Shown: in pieces, positions 17,624 to 27,017 of the stretch
Position numbering within the stretch: position 1 is the stretch's first letter
Layout: every line of letters begins with the position of its first letter
Source: Blautia luti
GTDB lineage: Bacteria; Bacillota; Clostridia; Lachnospirales; Lachnospiraceae
Direction: 5' to 3'
Length of the DNA stretch: 64,000 bases
Assembly (NCBI RefSeq): GCF_013304735.1
Contig: NZ_JAAITI010000003.1
Location: 1-64,000, forward strand
Translations under genes and position numbers: made by a program
Notes under the pieces: model-generated
Told to the model about the DNA's origin: nothing
Seen by the model: the letters and a program-made list of their open reading frames with translations, nothing else
Databases searched by the model: none

Positions 17624-18664
17624 TTATTTTCTGTATTTCTTCAGAGAAATGCGGATCAGCTCTTCGCAGAGATCCGGATAGTCGATTCCCAGAACTTTTG
17701 CTTCCTGCGGAATCAGGCTGGTTGGTGTCATTCCCGGAAGTGTGTTTGCCTCCAGGCAGTACATATCGCCGTTTTCTTTCATCATGAAGTCAAAACGTGC
17801 GTAGCCTTCGATGCAGAGAGCTTTTGCACCAGCTTCTGCATAGTGCTGCATCTTCTCAGTCAGTTCCGGAGAAATTTCTGCCGGACAGGTCTCTACTGTG
17901 GAACCTGCCTGATATTTGTTCTTGTAATCGTAAAAGCCCTGCTTCGGTGCGATCTCGATGATCGGATACGCTTTTCCATCTACAACGGCAACGGAAAACT
18001 CACGGCCTTTGATGTATTCCTCAACAACAACTTCATCCTCATAAGAATAAGCACCGTCAATGGCATCCTCATATTCTTTCTGGTTGTTTACAATATAAAC
18101 ACCTACGCTGGAACCACCGCAGCATGTTTTTACAACAACCGGAAATTCCATGCCAAGATCCTGGATGTTTCTTGTACAGTTTTCTTTCAGCATGGAAACA
18201 CCCTTCGGTGTAGGTACCTGATCCATGAGGAAAATCTTCTTAGTGAGGCCTTTATCCATAGCAAGGGCACTGCTTAAGTATCCGGTTCCTGTGTAACGGA
18301 TTCCCAGAAGATCGAAGGTTGCCTGAACCTTTCCGTCCTCTCCGTTGGAACCGTGAAGTCCCATAAATACAATGTCTGCTGCCTGGCAGAGTTCCAGAAC
18401 ATTTGGTCCGAAAAAGCTTCTTCTTGTGCGTTTGATTTCTTCGATATCATCATCGAAACTTCTCATATACTCTGCTGCGGAATCTACCTCATAATCTTTA
18501 TCTCCAAAAGGTTCATCCCAGTCCACCGGCTCCAGTCCGCAGAAAATATCTACAAGAATGGCATTATGACCTTTTTTGCGAAGTGCCTTGCAGACACCGG
18601 TTCCTGTTACGATGGAGATCTCTCTTTCTGTACTGGTTCCACCTGCCAATACAACGATATTCAT
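17624..18664 (-). CDS. ddl: D-alanine--D-alanine ligase
   Basis: The product is 346 aa if translation starts at the ATG at 18664 (AAGGGAGATGAAAGT before it). An in-frame ATG at 18739 would add 25 charged residues and overlap the stop of the upstream gene, but no ribosome site is well placed there. ATP-grasp features include VLAGGTSTEREIS, MGLHGSNGEDG, EYIKGREFSVAV and NTLPGMTPTSLIP near the C-terminus. The enzyme joins two D-Ala for MurF, whose gene follows. Confidence 0.95.
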   Translation of the reverse strand: MNIVVLAGGTSTEREISIVTGTGVCKALRKKGHNAILVDIFCGLEPVDWDEPFGDKDYEVDSAAEYMRSFDDDIEEIKRTRRSFFGPNVLELCQAADIVFMGLHGSNGEDGKVQATFDLLGIRYTGTGYLSSALAMDKGLTKKIFLMDQVPTPKGVSMLKENCTRNIQDLGMEFPVVVKTCCGGSSVGVYIVNNQKEYEDAIDGAYSYEDEVVVEEYIKGREFSVAVVDGKAYPIIEIAPKQGFYDYKNKYQAGSTVETCPAEISPELTEKMQHYAEAGAKALCIEGYARFDFMMKENGDMYCLEANTLPGMTPTSLIPQEAKVLGIDYPDLCEELIRISLKKYRK

Positions 18665-18731
18665 ACTTTCATCTCCCTTGATGATTTTGTGTTTTCTTTC
18701 TTCGTATTCTTTTAATATTTCTTTTAATTTC

Positions 18732-20132
18732 TTATTCATAAACTATGATCGGTACTCCTACACTAATATTATTATAAATGGTTGCCGCCTGATCTTTCGG
18801 GGTATTTACACAGCCATGGGAACCGTTTGTGATGTAGATCTGTCCGCCATACTGTGAACGCCAGCTTGCGTCATGGATTCCAACTCCGCCGGAAAACGGC
18901 ATCCAGTATGTAACCGGTGACGCATATCCAGGTCCCTTAAGGACCGCCGGTGAACGCATGGCATCCAGGGCAAAACATCCGGTGGGTGTGGAATAGCCTT
19001 TTCGGACACAGCCGGTAACTACCGGTGTATCTACCAGAAGCTGTCCATCTTTATAAAATACCATTCTCTGGTTGGTCAGGTCAATCTCTACATAAGTATT
19101 TCCAATATCATTGGTGTCTCTGCAAAGTCCGCTGTATGCATATGCCGGCTGTCTCACTTCTGTAGTTCCCGCAAGAATGGCATTATAAAGCCATTCGGTT
19201 TCTGTGGTCTGGTCAATGGCCCAGCCGTAATCACCACCTTTGATGGTTTTCTGGCGGCCATCATACGTGGTAAATGTTCTGGTACAGCCAAAGGTATCAT
19301 ATTTATATCCCAGGCTGTTCACATAGGCCGCAATCTGATTTTTGTCTACTGTATAATCTCCGTTTGCATCTTTTGTCAGCCAGTCTTTGATGGTGTTACG
19401 GTCAAGCTGCTCGGACCGGTCTGAAAAATCGTAGGTGATCACACAACTGGTAAGCTTGTTCATCTGATCACAGTCTTTTTTCAGAGTGGCATCATCTTTG
19501 TATACAGACGGCTTTTTGTAGCAGTCTGTCTTTTCCAGGCTGACACTTTTATCTCCTGCGGAAATGGCTTTCCTGATCACTTTCTGGACTTTTTTTGTAT
19601 CCAGGGTAGTTCCTTCTTTTTCCGGCTGGATTTCATAGGTTTCACCGTTGTCTCTGATACATGCGTCTTCCGGTTTTTCCATGTTGTCTTTCTGCATGCA
19701 TTTCAGTTTTTTTACGGTTTCTGTCAATTTATTCTGGTCATTGTATTCGGTTTCTGTTTCCAGTGTATATTTTTTCTTCTGATTGAAAGCCAGGAACCAT
19801 TTGTAGCGGTCCTGTTTTTTTATCAATTTCTTTGCCCCGTCACCTGGTTTATACACCAGTCCGGCTTCTTTTGCAGTGATGCTCTCTTTTCCGTTATTTC
19901 TTGTCTCTACGGTAAGAACATATGCCTGCACTTCTTTTGCCAGAAGATTCTCGGTTTCCTCTGCAGTCTTATAGGAACAGTTAAAACCGTTTACCTGAGA
20001 GCCTGGCAAAAAATGATCTGTAAAATAATGAACTCCGTACCCGTAAGCTGCAGCTGTAAGGATTAACAGAATTAGGATCAGTGCAAGAACTACTTTTCTG
20101 CCGGTTTTCATTTTTTCTTTTTCCTCATCCAT
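18732..20132 (-). CDS. L,D-transpeptidase with peptidoglycan-binding region
   Basis: This is a 466-aa protein from the ATG at 20132 (GGAGTGAT before it). A membrane helix (about 13-33) anchors it outside the cell. A long PG-binding_4-type region (about 60-320) precedes the YkuD catalytic domain (about 340-466) with HDASW and the SHGCVNTP motif, containing the catalytic Cys and His. It would form 3-3 peptidoglycan cross-links or attach proteins. It lies upstream of ddl and murF. Confidence 0.93.
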   Translation of the reverse strand: MDEEKEKMKTGRKVVLALILILLILTAAAYGYGVHYFTDHFLPGSQVNGFNCSYKTAEETENLLAKEVQAYVLTVETRNNGKESITAKEAGLVYKPGDGAKKLIKKQDRYKWFLAFNQKKKYTLETETEYNDQNKLTETVKKLKCMQKDNMEKPEDACIRDNGETYEIQPEKEGTTLDTKKVQKVIRKAISAGDKSVSLEKTDCYKKPSVYKDDATLKKDCDQMNKLTSCVITYDFSDRSEQLDRNTIKDWLTKDANGDYTVDKNQIAAYVNSLGYKYDTFGCTRTFTTYDGRQKTIKGGDYGWAIDQTTETEWLYNAILAGTTEVRQPAYAYSGLCRDTNDIGNTYVEIDLTNQRMVFYKDGQLLVDTPVVTGCVRKGYSTPTGCFALDAMRSPAVLKGPGYASPVTYWMPFSGGVGIHDASWRSQYGGQIYITNGSHGCVNTPKDQAATIYNNISVGVPIIVYE

Positions 20133-20155
20133 GATATCACTCCGATAGTTATAAC

Positions 20156-20189
20156 TGCCCGGTATTACGTACACTGAAATACCGGGCAG
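20156..20189. other. Perfect 12-bp hairpin between the aminotransferase and transpeptidase genes
   Basis: CTGCCCGGTATT and AATACCGGGCAG form a 12-bp stem with a 10-nt loop. No T-run follows on either strand. It may be a processing or partial-termination signal. Confidence 0.6.
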
Positions 20190-20204
20190 CCTGATGTAAC
20201 AGAT

Positions 20205-21488
20205 TTATTTCTCCAGAAGTTTTTCCACACTTACAAGCTTCACACAGAGAACAAATACCTCTGCTGCCTTGCCAAGTTCCTCAACGCTTGGATAGCTTGG
20301 TGCAATACGGATGTTGCTGTCTTTCGGGTCCTTTCCATATGGATAGGTTGCGCCGGCGCCAGTCATGACAACACCTGCTTCTTTTGCTTTGGCAACGATG
20401 GCTTTTGCACAGCCTTCCATTGCATCAAAGGAAATGAAATATCCGCCGTGAGGTTTGGTCCACTCACCGATTCCGAGACCGTCAAGTTCTTTATCCAGTG
20501 TTGCAAGAACAAGCTCAAATTTCGGACGAAGGATGTCTGCGTGTTTCTTCATATGCTCATGCAGTCCGTTGATATCCTTGAAGAAACGAACGTGACGGAG
20601 CTGGTTCAGCTTGTCGTGTCCGATGGTCTGTACAGTCATGTATTTGCGGAAGTCATCCAGGTTCGCCTTGGATGCAGCAACTGCTGCAATACCGGAACCA
20701 GGGAAGCTTACCTTGGAGGTAGAAGTAAATTTATAAACAATGTCCGGATTTCCTGCTTTTGCACACTCATCAAGGATCTCAAGAAGGAAATCCTGATTGT
20801 CATCATAGAGATGGTGGATGCTGTAAGCGTTATCCCAGTAAATACGGAAGTCCGGTGCTGCCGGTTTCAGATGTGCGAAACGTTTAACGGTCTCTTCGGA
20901 ATAAGTGTAACCCTGCGGGTTGGAGTATTTCGGAACACACCAGATTCCCTTTACTGCCGGGTCTTCATTGACGTATTTCTCAACCATATCCATATCCGGG
21001 CCTTTCGGAGACATCGGAATGTTGATCATCTCAATACCGAAGAATTCTGTGATACGGAAGTGACGGTCATATCCAGGTACAGGACAGAGGAATTTTACCT
21101 TGTCAAGCTTGCACCATGGTGTATTTCCCATTACTCCATGGGAATAGGAACGTGCGATAGTATCGAACATTACGTTCAGGCTGGAGTTACCATAGATGAT
21201 GATGTTCTCAGGCTCTACCTCAGACATCTCACCAAGAAGTCTCTTAGCTTCCGGGATTCCATCGATAACGCCATAGTTACGGCAGTCCACGCCGGTCTCA
21301 CATTTCAGGTCTGCATCGCCCGCAAGTACTTCCATCATTTTCATGGAAAGATCAAGCTGATCCGGTGCCGGTTTACCACGGGACATGTCCAGTGCCAGGC
21401 CTTCTGCCTTGATCTCATCGAACTCACGGTCGAGTTCTTTCTTTAAATCGAGTAGCTCTTCCCTGCTCATCTCACAATATTTTTTCAT
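20205..21488 (-). CDS. Class I aminotransferase (aspartate aminotransferase-like, MocR-type fold)
   Basis: This 427-aa PLP enzyme starts at the ATG at 21488 (AGAGGAG upstream). It matches the unusual aspartate-aminotransferase subgroup found in actinobacteria and clostridia, with SRGKPAPDQLDLS, YGNSSLNVM, CPVPGYDRHF and CVPKYSNPQGYT. The PLP-lysine region is FTSTSKVSFPGSG. It probably transfers amino groups between aspartate or alanine and 2-oxo acids. It is not obviously tied to cell-wall synthesis. Confidence 0.9.
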   Translation of the reverse strand: MKKYCEMSREELLDLKKELDREFDEIKAEGLALDMSRGKPAPDQLDLSMKMMEVLAGDADLKCETGVDCRNYGVIDGIPEAKRLLGEMSEVEPENIIIYGNSSLNVMFDTIARSYSHGVMGNTPWCKLDKVKFLCPVPGYDRHFRITEFFGIEMINIPMSPKGPDMDMVEKYVNEDPAVKGIWCVPKYSNPQGYTYSEETVKRFAHLKPAAPDFRIYWDNAYSIHHLYDDNQDFLLEILDECAKAGNPDIVYKFTSTSKVSFPGSGIAAVAASKANLDDFRKYMTVQTIGHDKLNQLRHVRFFKDINGLHEHMKKHADILRPKFELVLATLDKELDGLGIGEWTKPHGGYFISFDAMEGCAKAIVAKAKEAGVVMTGAGATYPYGKDPKDSNIRIAPSYPSVEELGKAAEVFVLCVKLVSVEKLLEK

Positions 21489-21708
21489 AAGTTTACTTCT
21501 CCTCTTTTTGTGCACAGTTTCATATCTGCGGTTGCTGTGTTTCTTCTGTAAATCTCTCGTACATTTTAGTATGGAAAAGCGCTGTTGTCAAATCTTTCGT
21601 GGAAAATCCTGCACTTCTCTTGCATGGCTTCTGTTTTTCCTCTATACTGAAAAAAACATTACTATATAACTGTTATATAAATTTAGTATGAAAGAGGTAT
21701 AAAACATC

Positions 21709-22590
21709 ATGTGGATTGCAGATGGATGGAAAGAATATGAAGTCATTGATACATCAAAAGGAGAAAAGCTGGAGCGCTGGGGAGACTATCTTCTGGTTCG
21801 TCCGGATCCCCAGGTAATCTGGGACACTCCACGTAAGAACCGTGGCTGGAAGCATATGAACGGACATTATCACAGAAGCAGCCGTGGTGGCGGTGAGTGG
21901 GAGTTTTTTGATCTTCCGCATCAGTGGGAGATCCATTACAAAGATCTTACTTTTAACCTGAAACCTTTCAGTTTCAAACATACGGGACTTTTTCCGGAGC
22001 AGGCCGTAAACTGGGACTGGTTCGGTGAAAAAATCCGCAATGCTGGACGCCCGATTAAGGTCTTAAATCTTTTTGCCTATACAGGCGGTGCTACTCTGGC
22101 TGCTGCAGCGGCTGGTGCTTCCGTTACCCATGTGGATGCTTCCAAGGGTATGGTGACCTGGGCTAAAGAGAATGCGGCAGCTTCCGGCCTTTCCGGCGCA
22201 CCGATCCGCTGGCTGGTGGATGACTGTGTGAAGTTTGTGGAGCGTGAGATCCGAAGAGGGAACCATTACGACGCCATCATTATGGACCCGCCTTCCTACG
22301 GCCGTGGACCTAAGGGTGAAATCTGGAAAATTGAGGATGCCATTCATCCGCTGATCAAACTCTGTACAAAGATCTTAAGCGATGATCCGCTGTTCTTCCT
22401 GGTAAATTCCTATACAACAGGGCTTGCACCTGCAGTGCTGACTTATATGCTGGCTACAGAGCTGAAGCCGTGGAAGGGAACCGTGGAATCACAGGAGATC
22501 GGACTTCCTGTAAAGGAGACCGGACTGGTACTGCCATGCGGAGCTTCCGGACGTTGGAGTTCTTCTCTTCACCCACATACCGACTTATAA
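21709..22590 (+). CDS. Class I SAM-dependent methyltransferase (RlmI/RlmK-like)
   Basis: This 293-aa protein has an N-terminal part (about 1-90) and a Rossmann methyltransferase domain: NLFAYTGGATLAAAAAG (SAM loop), VDASKGMVTWAKENA and DAIIMDPPSYGRG. The DPPSYG motif and the order fit rRNA base methyltransferases of the RlmI family, but no PUA domain is present. The target base is unknown. It is transcribed alone, convergently with the carboxypeptidase gene. Confidence 0.88.
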   Translation: MWIADGWKEYEVIDTSKGEKLERWGDYLLVRPDPQVIWDTPRKNRGWKHMNGHYHRSSRGGGEWEFFDLPHQWEIHYKDLTFNLKPFSFKHTGLFPEQAVNWDWFGEKIRNAGRPIKVLNLFAYTGGATLAAAAAGASVTHVDASKGMVTWAKENAAASGLSGAPIRWLVDDCVKFVEREIRRGNHYDAIIMDPPSYGRGPKGEIWKIEDAIHPLIKLCTKILSDDPLFFLVNSYTTGLAPAVLTYMLATELKPWKGTVESQEIGLPVKETGLVLPCGASGRWSSSLHPHTDL

Positions 22591-22614
22591 AGAGGCATAT
22601 TATTATCAACTGAA

Positions 22615-22647
22615 AAAGAGGCCTGCTTTACATGCAGACCTCTTTTT
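22615..22647. terminator. Terminator between the methyltransferase and dac genes
   Basis: AAGAGGcCTGC and GCAGaCCTCTT form a stem with one mismatch and A/T runs at both sides, so it can serve both converging genes. Confidence 0.7.
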
Positions 22648-22659
22648 ATGTAACAGAAA

Positions 22660-23649
22660 TCAGGACTGGCCACTGTCTCCCATCTGGGCTTCAATAGCAT
22701 TTCCAAGCCGGTTATAAATGGTGACCGCATCCTGTACATGAAGAGGGTTTCCTGTATTTCCTGCCGCACCGGCAGTTACCAGGATATATTCTCTTCCGTA
22801 AATTTCCGCAAAACTTGCCAGACAGAGGCCCGCTTCGCTGGTGTATCCGGTTTTTCCACCCAGAATCTTTCCTCCGGTTACCGAAGTATCGGATAAATTC
22901 TTGAACATTGTGCTGTAATAGGTAATTCCGCTGGGATGAATATTGGTAACTCCGGTAGAATGCCTCGGACTTTCAATGATTTCCCGAAATGTATCGTTTT
23001 TTAACGCATACTTCAGAAGCACCGCTATGTCTCTTACTGTGCTGTAGTGATCCGGATCATGAAGGCCTGTCGTATCACAGAAATGGGTTCCTTTCATGCC
23101 GAGCCTCTGTGCCTTTTTATTCATCATCTCCACAAATCCATCTCTGGAACCGCCTACGGTATCCGCCAGTGCGATACAGCACTCCGCACCGGAGGGCAGC
23201 ATGGCACCATAAAGAAGATCAATGGCACGGACTGTTTCACCTGGCTGAAAACCGGCCTGTGTGGCGTCCTGCTCATAAAGTCCCGCAAACATTTCCTGTG
23301 TCAGTGTGATCTCCTCATCCAGATCATCCAGGTTCTCAAGCGCCACAATTACCGTCATAATCTTCGTCATGGAAGCAGGATAGATCTTCTCATCGCCCTT
23401 CATATTTCCGATGATCTTCCCGCCTTTTACCTGCATCAGCACTGCATAGGGACTGTTGATTCCACTCATTTCCAGTTTACGGACTACCGGCCTCTGCAGA
23501 GACTCCATCCAGTCTCCCACTCCCTTGTTCCAGCCGATAATTACCACAAGTGTCAGGATCACAATGGCCTCCACAATCAGACAGAGTGCCATTTTTATTC
23601 TGTTTATTTCTTTTTTTATTTTTTTCGCTTTGCGCTTTTTTGTTCTCAA
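22660..23649 (-). CDS. D-alanyl-D-alanine carboxypeptidase (S11 family)
   Basis: This 329-aa protein begins at a TTG codon (GGGAG six nt upstream) and has an N-terminal signal/anchor helix (about 20-40). The penicillin-binding triad is SMTK (about residue 92), SGAE where most relatives have SxN, and GGKTGYTSEAG. It trims the terminal D-Ala from peptidoglycan outside the cell. The unusual second motif is seen in related clostridial proteins, as far as I can recall, so it does not by itself argue for inactivity. Confidence 0.9.
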   Translation of the reverse strand: MRTKKRKAKKIKKEINRIKMALCLIVEAIVILTLVVIIGWNKGVGDWMESLQRPVVRKLEMSGINSPYAVLMQVKGGKIIGNMKGDEKIYPASMTKIMTVIVALENLDDLDEEITLTQEMFAGLYEQDATQAGFQPGETVRAIDLLYGAMLPSGAECCIALADTVGGSRDGFVEMMNKKAQRLGMKGTHFCDTTGLHDPDHYSTVRDIAVLLKYALKNDTFREIIESPRHSTGVTNIHPSGITYYSTMFKNLSDTSVTGGKILGGKTGYTSEAGLCLASFAEIYGREYILVTAGAAGNTGNPLHVQDAVTIYNRLGNAIEAQMGDSGQS

Positions 23650-23853
23650 TTTATACTCCCTGTTCAGATAAATTCATCTGCCAATTTCCCTTTTGGAAAA
23701 CATATCTGCGCTGTTTTCCCCATCTTTTTTATATTAACATAATCTGGAATTTCATCTGTAAACTATATATAGAAAAATTCCAATAATTCTCTAAATCTGT
23801 TTGTGCCTTATTGTAGAATTTTTGCTAAAAAAAATCAAGGTGTATAAATGTAT

Positions 23854-23894
23854 AAAAAAATACCCTGTGCAGAGCCTCCTCTGTACAGGGTATT
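23854..23894 (-). terminator. Terminator of the rpmG-rplA operon
   Basis: AATACCCTGT-CAGAG and CTCTG-ACAGGGTATT pair on the minus strand and are followed by T7, directly after rplA. Confidence 0.85.
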
Positions 23895-23903
23895 TAAAAT
23901 TTA

Positions 23904-24599
23904 TTACTGAGCTAATTTAATCGGGTTAAGCTTAACACCAGGTCCCATTGTCGGAGCGATTGTAACGCTCTTCAGATACTGACCTTTCAGTGTGCTAGGT
24001 CTAGCCTTTGTGATAGCTCCCATAAGCGTCTGGAAGTTGTCGCTTAACTGCTCCTCGGTAAAGGAAGCCTTTCCGATCGGAACATGGATGATGTTGGATT
24101 TGTCAAGACGATACTCGATCTTACCTGCTTTAATGTCGTTAACAGCTTTTGTTACGTCCATTGTTACAGTACCAGCTTTCGGGTTTGGCATTAAACCTTT
24201 CGGTCCAAGTACACGACCAAGACGACCTACAACGCCCATCATATCCGGTGTTGCAACTACAACGTCAAAGTCAAGCCATCCCTCGTTCTGGATCTTCGGA
24301 ATGAGGTCCTCAGCTCCTACGAAGTCTGCTCCTGCTGCCTTTGCCTCTTCTGCCTTAGCATCTTTAGCAAATACAAGTACACGAACTTTTTTACCTGTTC
24401 CGTGTGGCAGAACAACTGCTCCACGGATCTGCTGATCTGCATGACGTCCATCGCAGCCTGTACGGATGTGAACTTCGATGGTCTCGTCGAACTTAGCTAC
24501 AGCTGCTTTTTTAACAAGGCTGATAGCCTCTGGTGCATCATATAATGTTGCGCGGTCTACTGCTTTCGCAGCTTCCACATATTTCTTTCCTCGTTTCAT
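23904..24599 (-). CDS. rplA: 50S ribosomal protein L1
   Basis: This 231-aa protein has the family length. It binds the L1 stalk of 23S rRNA and also represses its own mRNA in known bacteria. Motifs include [31 protein letters not shown] and [16 protein letters not shown] precedes the ATG. A mimic of its rRNA binding site lies just upstream, and another before rplK. Confidence 0.97.
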   Translation of the reverse strand: MKRGKKYVEAAKAVDRATLYDAPEAISLVKKAAVAKFDETIEVHIRTGCDGRHADQQIRGAVVLPHGTGKKVRVLVFAKDAKAEEAKAAGADFVGAEDLIPKIQNEGWLDFDVVVATPDMMGVVGRLGRVLGPKGLMPNPKAGTVTMDVTKAVNDIKAGKIEYRLDKSNIIHVPIGKASFTEEQLSDNFQTLMGAITKARPSTLKGQYLKSVTIAPTMGPGVKLNPIKLAQ

Positions 24600-24613
24600 T
24601 TCTATAACCTCCT

Positions 24614-24645
24614 GTGGTATTTGCGGGGAAAAGCCCTCCCACTTG
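24614..24645 (-). promoter_or_regulatory. L1-binding RNA mimic before rplA
   Basis: On the transcript it reads GTGGGAGGG...CCCCGC..AATACCAC, then the ribosome site AGGAGG. It matches the conserved GGUGGGAGG / AAAUACCACC strands of the 23S rRNA L1 site (helices 76-77). L1 binding would mask the rplA start. Confidence 0.7.
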
Positions 24646-24694
24646 AAAATTTCACTTTTTCTACGGGAACCCCGAACTTAAGCTTCGGTATTTA

Positions 24695-25120
24695 TTAGTC
24701 TACGACTTCGATTCCCATACTTCTTGCTGTACCGGCGATCATGCTCATAGCAGCCTCGATGGATGCTGCATTGAGGTCTTTCATCTTCAGCTCAGCGATC
24801 TCCTGAACCTGTGCCTTAGTAACTTTAGCTACTTTAGTCTTGTTCGGTGTACCGGAACCAGATTTGATGTTTGCAGCTTTCTTAAGAAGAACTGCTGCCG
24901 GCGGAGTCTTGGTTATGAAGCTGAAACTTCTGTCAGCGTAAACAGTGATGACAACCGGGATGATAAGGTCTCCCTGATCAGCTGTTCTTGCGTTGAACTC
25001 CTTAGTAAACTGTACGATGTTTACACCGTGCTGTCCAAGAGCCGGACCTACAGGTGGTGCTGGAGTTGCTTTACCAGCCGGAATCTGTAATTTGATATAT
25101 CCTGTTACTTTCTTTGCCAT
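24695..25120 (-). CDS. rplK: 50S ribosomal protein L11
   Basis: This 141-aa protein, of standard length, starts at the ATG at 25120 after AGGAGGTGCC. It binds the GTPase-associated region of 23S rRNA. Typical motifs are [20 protein letters not shown] and [13 protein letters not shown]. It follows nusG and precedes rplA. Confidence 0.97.
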   Translation of the reverse strand: MAKKVTGYIKLQIPAGKATPAPPVGPALGQHGVNIVQFTKEFNARTADQGDLIIPVVITVYADRSFSFITKTPPAAVLLKKAANIKSGSGTPNKTKVAKVTKAQVQEIAELKMKDLNAASIEAAMSMIAGTARSMGIEVVD

Positions 25121-25136
25121 TTTCGGCACCTCCTAT

Positions 25137-25169
25137 GTGGTATTGGCGGGGGTGTGTCCCTCCCACTTG
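25137..25169 (-). promoter_or_regulatory. L1-binding RNA mimic before rplK
   Basis: On the transcript it reads CAAGTGGGAGGG...CCCCCGCC-AATACCAC, followed at once by AGGAGG. It is the same motif as the one before rplA and fits the known L1 feedback site of rplK-rplA operons. Confidence 0.75.
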
Positions 25170-25188
25170 CTGTTACCTTGTTTTTTAA

Positions 25189-25710
25189 TTACTCAGCTTT
25201 TTTGATTTCTGTGAAACTTATCTCTACCGGTGTTTCACGACCGAAAAGCTCAACATTGATCGTTACTGTCTGTTTCTGCATGTTGATACCTGTGATCACA
25301 CCTGCAGTATCTTTCCATGCACCACCAGTAACGACTACCATGTCGCCCTCTGCGAAGTCCACTTCGATATCCGGTTTCTGGATACCAAGCGGCATCATTT
25401 CCTCTTCTGTAAGAGGCACAGGCTTCGATCCCGGTCCTACGAATCCTGTAACACCTCTGGTGTTACGGACAACATACCAGGTATCGTCATTCATCACCAT
25501 ATTGAGAAGCACATAGCCTGGAAACATCTTTTTCTGAACCTGTCTTGAGGTTCCGTTCTTCATCTCCACTACATCCTGCAGCGGAACACGTACCTCCAGG
25601 ATCTGGTCTTCCAGGTGTCTGTTCTCGATCGTCTTTTCAATGTTGGCTTTTACCTTGTTCTCATACCCGGAATAGGTATGGACAACGTACCATTTTGCTG
25701 CTTCTGACAT
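25189..25710 (-). CDS. nusG: Transcription termination/antitermination factor NusG
   Basis: This 173-aa protein starts with AKWYVVHTYSGYENKVKANI, the NGN domain (about 1-110), and ends in a KOW domain (about 125-173; EGDMVVVTGGAWKDTAGVI). It binds RNA polymerase and, in Firmicutes, promotes pausing. It is the third gene of the rpmG-secE-nusG-rplK-rplA operon. Confidence 0.97.
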   Translation of the reverse strand: MSEAAKWYVVHTYSGYENKVKANIEKTIENRHLEDQILEVRVPLQDVVEMKNGTSRQVQKKMFPGYVLLNMVMNDDTWYVVRNTRGVTGFVGPGSKPVPLTEEEMMPLGIQKPDIEVDFAEGDMVVVTGGAWKDTAGVITGINMQKQTVTINVELFGRETPVEISFTEIKKAE

Positions 25711-25725
25711 ATAATCACCTTGTCC

Positions 25726-25932
25726 TTACTTCATTAAGAAATTAATGCATTCCAGGATTCCGGAATCCATTACACTGATAACCGCTGCCAGGATGATCGT
25801 GATGATTACGACCACAACAGTCTGCTTTGCCAGTGTGGGACGGTCTGTCCAGACAATCTTCTCAAATTCTGACTGAAGTCCCTGAAACCAACTTTTCTTC
25901 TGCGGCTTATCCGCAGATTTCTGTTTTTCCAT
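25726..25932 (-). CDS. secE: Preprotein translocase subunit SecE
   Basis: This 68-aa protein has a basic N-terminus, the amphipathic WFQGLQSEFEKIVWTDRPTL segment and one membrane helix (about 37-60). It stabilises SecY in the Sec channel. The place between rpmG and nusG is canonical. Confidence 0.95.
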   Translation of the reverse strand: MEKQKSADKPQKKSWFQGLQSEFEKIVWTDRPTLAKQTVVVVIITIILAAVISVMDSGILECINFLMK

Positions 25933-25957
25933 AGCATAACCTCACAAATCTCTGTGA

Positions 25958-26107
25958 TTACTTTGTTTCCTTGTGCAGAGTGTGTGTATGACAGAACTTA
26001 CAATATTTCTTGGTCTCCATTCTCTCAGGATGGTTCTTTTTCTCCTTCGTCATATTGTAGTTACGCTGCTTGCACTCGGTGCATGCTAATGTAATCTTAA
26101 CGCGCAC
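25958..26107 (-). CDS. rpmG: 50S ribosomal protein L33
   Basis: The mature-length 49-aa form begins at a GTG (26107) 8 nt after GGAGG; longer in-frame starts would add an atypical basic extension. It has the zinc-type cysteine pairs [10 protein letters not shown] and [11 protein letters not shown] and the ending TLHKETK. It is the first gene of the operon. Confidence 0.95.
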   Translation of the reverse strand: MRVKITLACTECKQRNYNMTKEKKNHPERMETKKYCKFCHTHTLHKETK

Positions 26108-26219
26108 AACTTCCACCTCCAGTGTTTTCATTTGCACGGCCTTTTTACGCCGCCCGGAACGTATATCCGTCGTCATTTTCGGGCATAAAAAAAAGACCTA
26201 ACTTCCATGTCGCTCGTCA

Positions 26220-26249
26220 ATTTTATCACAGAGCACTGGTGCAAGTCAA
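26220..26249 (-). promoter_or_regulatory. Promoter of the rpmG-secE-nusG-rplK-rplA operon
   Basis: On the minus strand TTGACT (26249-26244) and TAAAAT (26225-26220) are 18 bp apart, about 110 bp before the rpmG start. Confidence 0.7.
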
Positions 26250-26278
26250 GCCTTTTTAATATTTTCTTAACAGTTTTC

Positions 26279-27016
26279 TCAGAAGTAATCGTAACCTCCA
26301 TGAATATCTACAACGCTACCATTCATATATCCATTGGAAAGCACCGCATAAGCCATATCCGCCACTTCCTCCACAGTTCCAAACCTGTGAAGAGCGATCT
26401 TTTTGTTGATACGGTCGTAGCTCTCCTGGGTGCGTGCACTGTGCCATGGGGTTTCGATAAATCCCGGTGCAATGGCATTGACGGTAATGCCTTTTGGCTC
26501 GAATTCCTTTACCAGGGATTTGGTCAGGAAATGGATGGCTGCCTTAGTGACTCCGTATACAAGGGAAGAAGAATACGCCTGCTGCCCTGCATAGGAACCG
26601 GTAAAGAGAACGCTGCCGCCTTCCACCATCATGGATCTCAGCTCTTTGACCATAAATACCGGCACGGAAAGATTGGTATTTACGATCCGTGTCCACTCCT
26701 CGAAGCTGTAGTCCTCATATTTCGCATAGGTGCTGATGCCGGCGTTGCTTACCAGCCAGTTGATGTGATCGGTCTGCTTTTTCAGCGCTTCCACAAAAAA
26801 CATCATCTCATCATAGGAAGACATATCTGCCTTCATCAGAATCACCTGAGATCTTTTTTCCTCAGGAAGGCTCTCCAGAAAAGCGGCCGCCTTCTTCTCA
26901 TCATGTCCATATGTTATGAAGATCCTGTCTTCTTTCGCTGACTCTGCCAGAATCTTTTCGGCGATCCCTCTTCCGATTCCGGAGGTTCCGCCTGTGATTA
27001 CAGTTATTTTTCCCAT
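26279..27016 (-). CDS. Short-chain dehydrogenase/reductase (SDR)
   Basis: This 245-aa classical SDR has the cofactor motif TGGTSGIGRG (about 8-17), SNAG (about 88) and the catalytic YGVTK with an upstream Ser (FTGSYAG). The start lies one base after the stop of the thiamine-diphosphate enzyme, so the two are coupled. It is the last gene of the glycan-decoration operon. It would reduce a ketone or oxidise an alcohol on a small precursor. The pairing with a carboligase parallels YerE/YerF in branched-sugar synthesis, which is suggestive only. Confidence 0.9.
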   Translation of the reverse strand: MGKITVITGGTSGIGRGIAEKILAESAKEDRIFITYGHDEKKAAAFLESLPEEKRSQVILMKADMSSYDEMMFFVEALKKQTDHINWLVSNAGISTYAKYEDYSFEEWTRIVNTNLSVPVFMVKELRSMMVEGGSVLFTGSYAGQQAYSSSLVYGVTKAAIHFLTKSLVKEFEPKGITVNAIAPGFIETPWHSARTQESYDRINKKIALHRFGTVEEVADMAYAVLSNGYMNGSVVDIHGGYDYF

Positions 27017-27017
27017 T

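Noticed and set aside
17624-18739. Longer Ddl start at 18739
   Set aside because: It adds 25 charged residues outside the family fold and its nearest AGGAG is about 15 nt away, while the ATG at 18664 has a good site.
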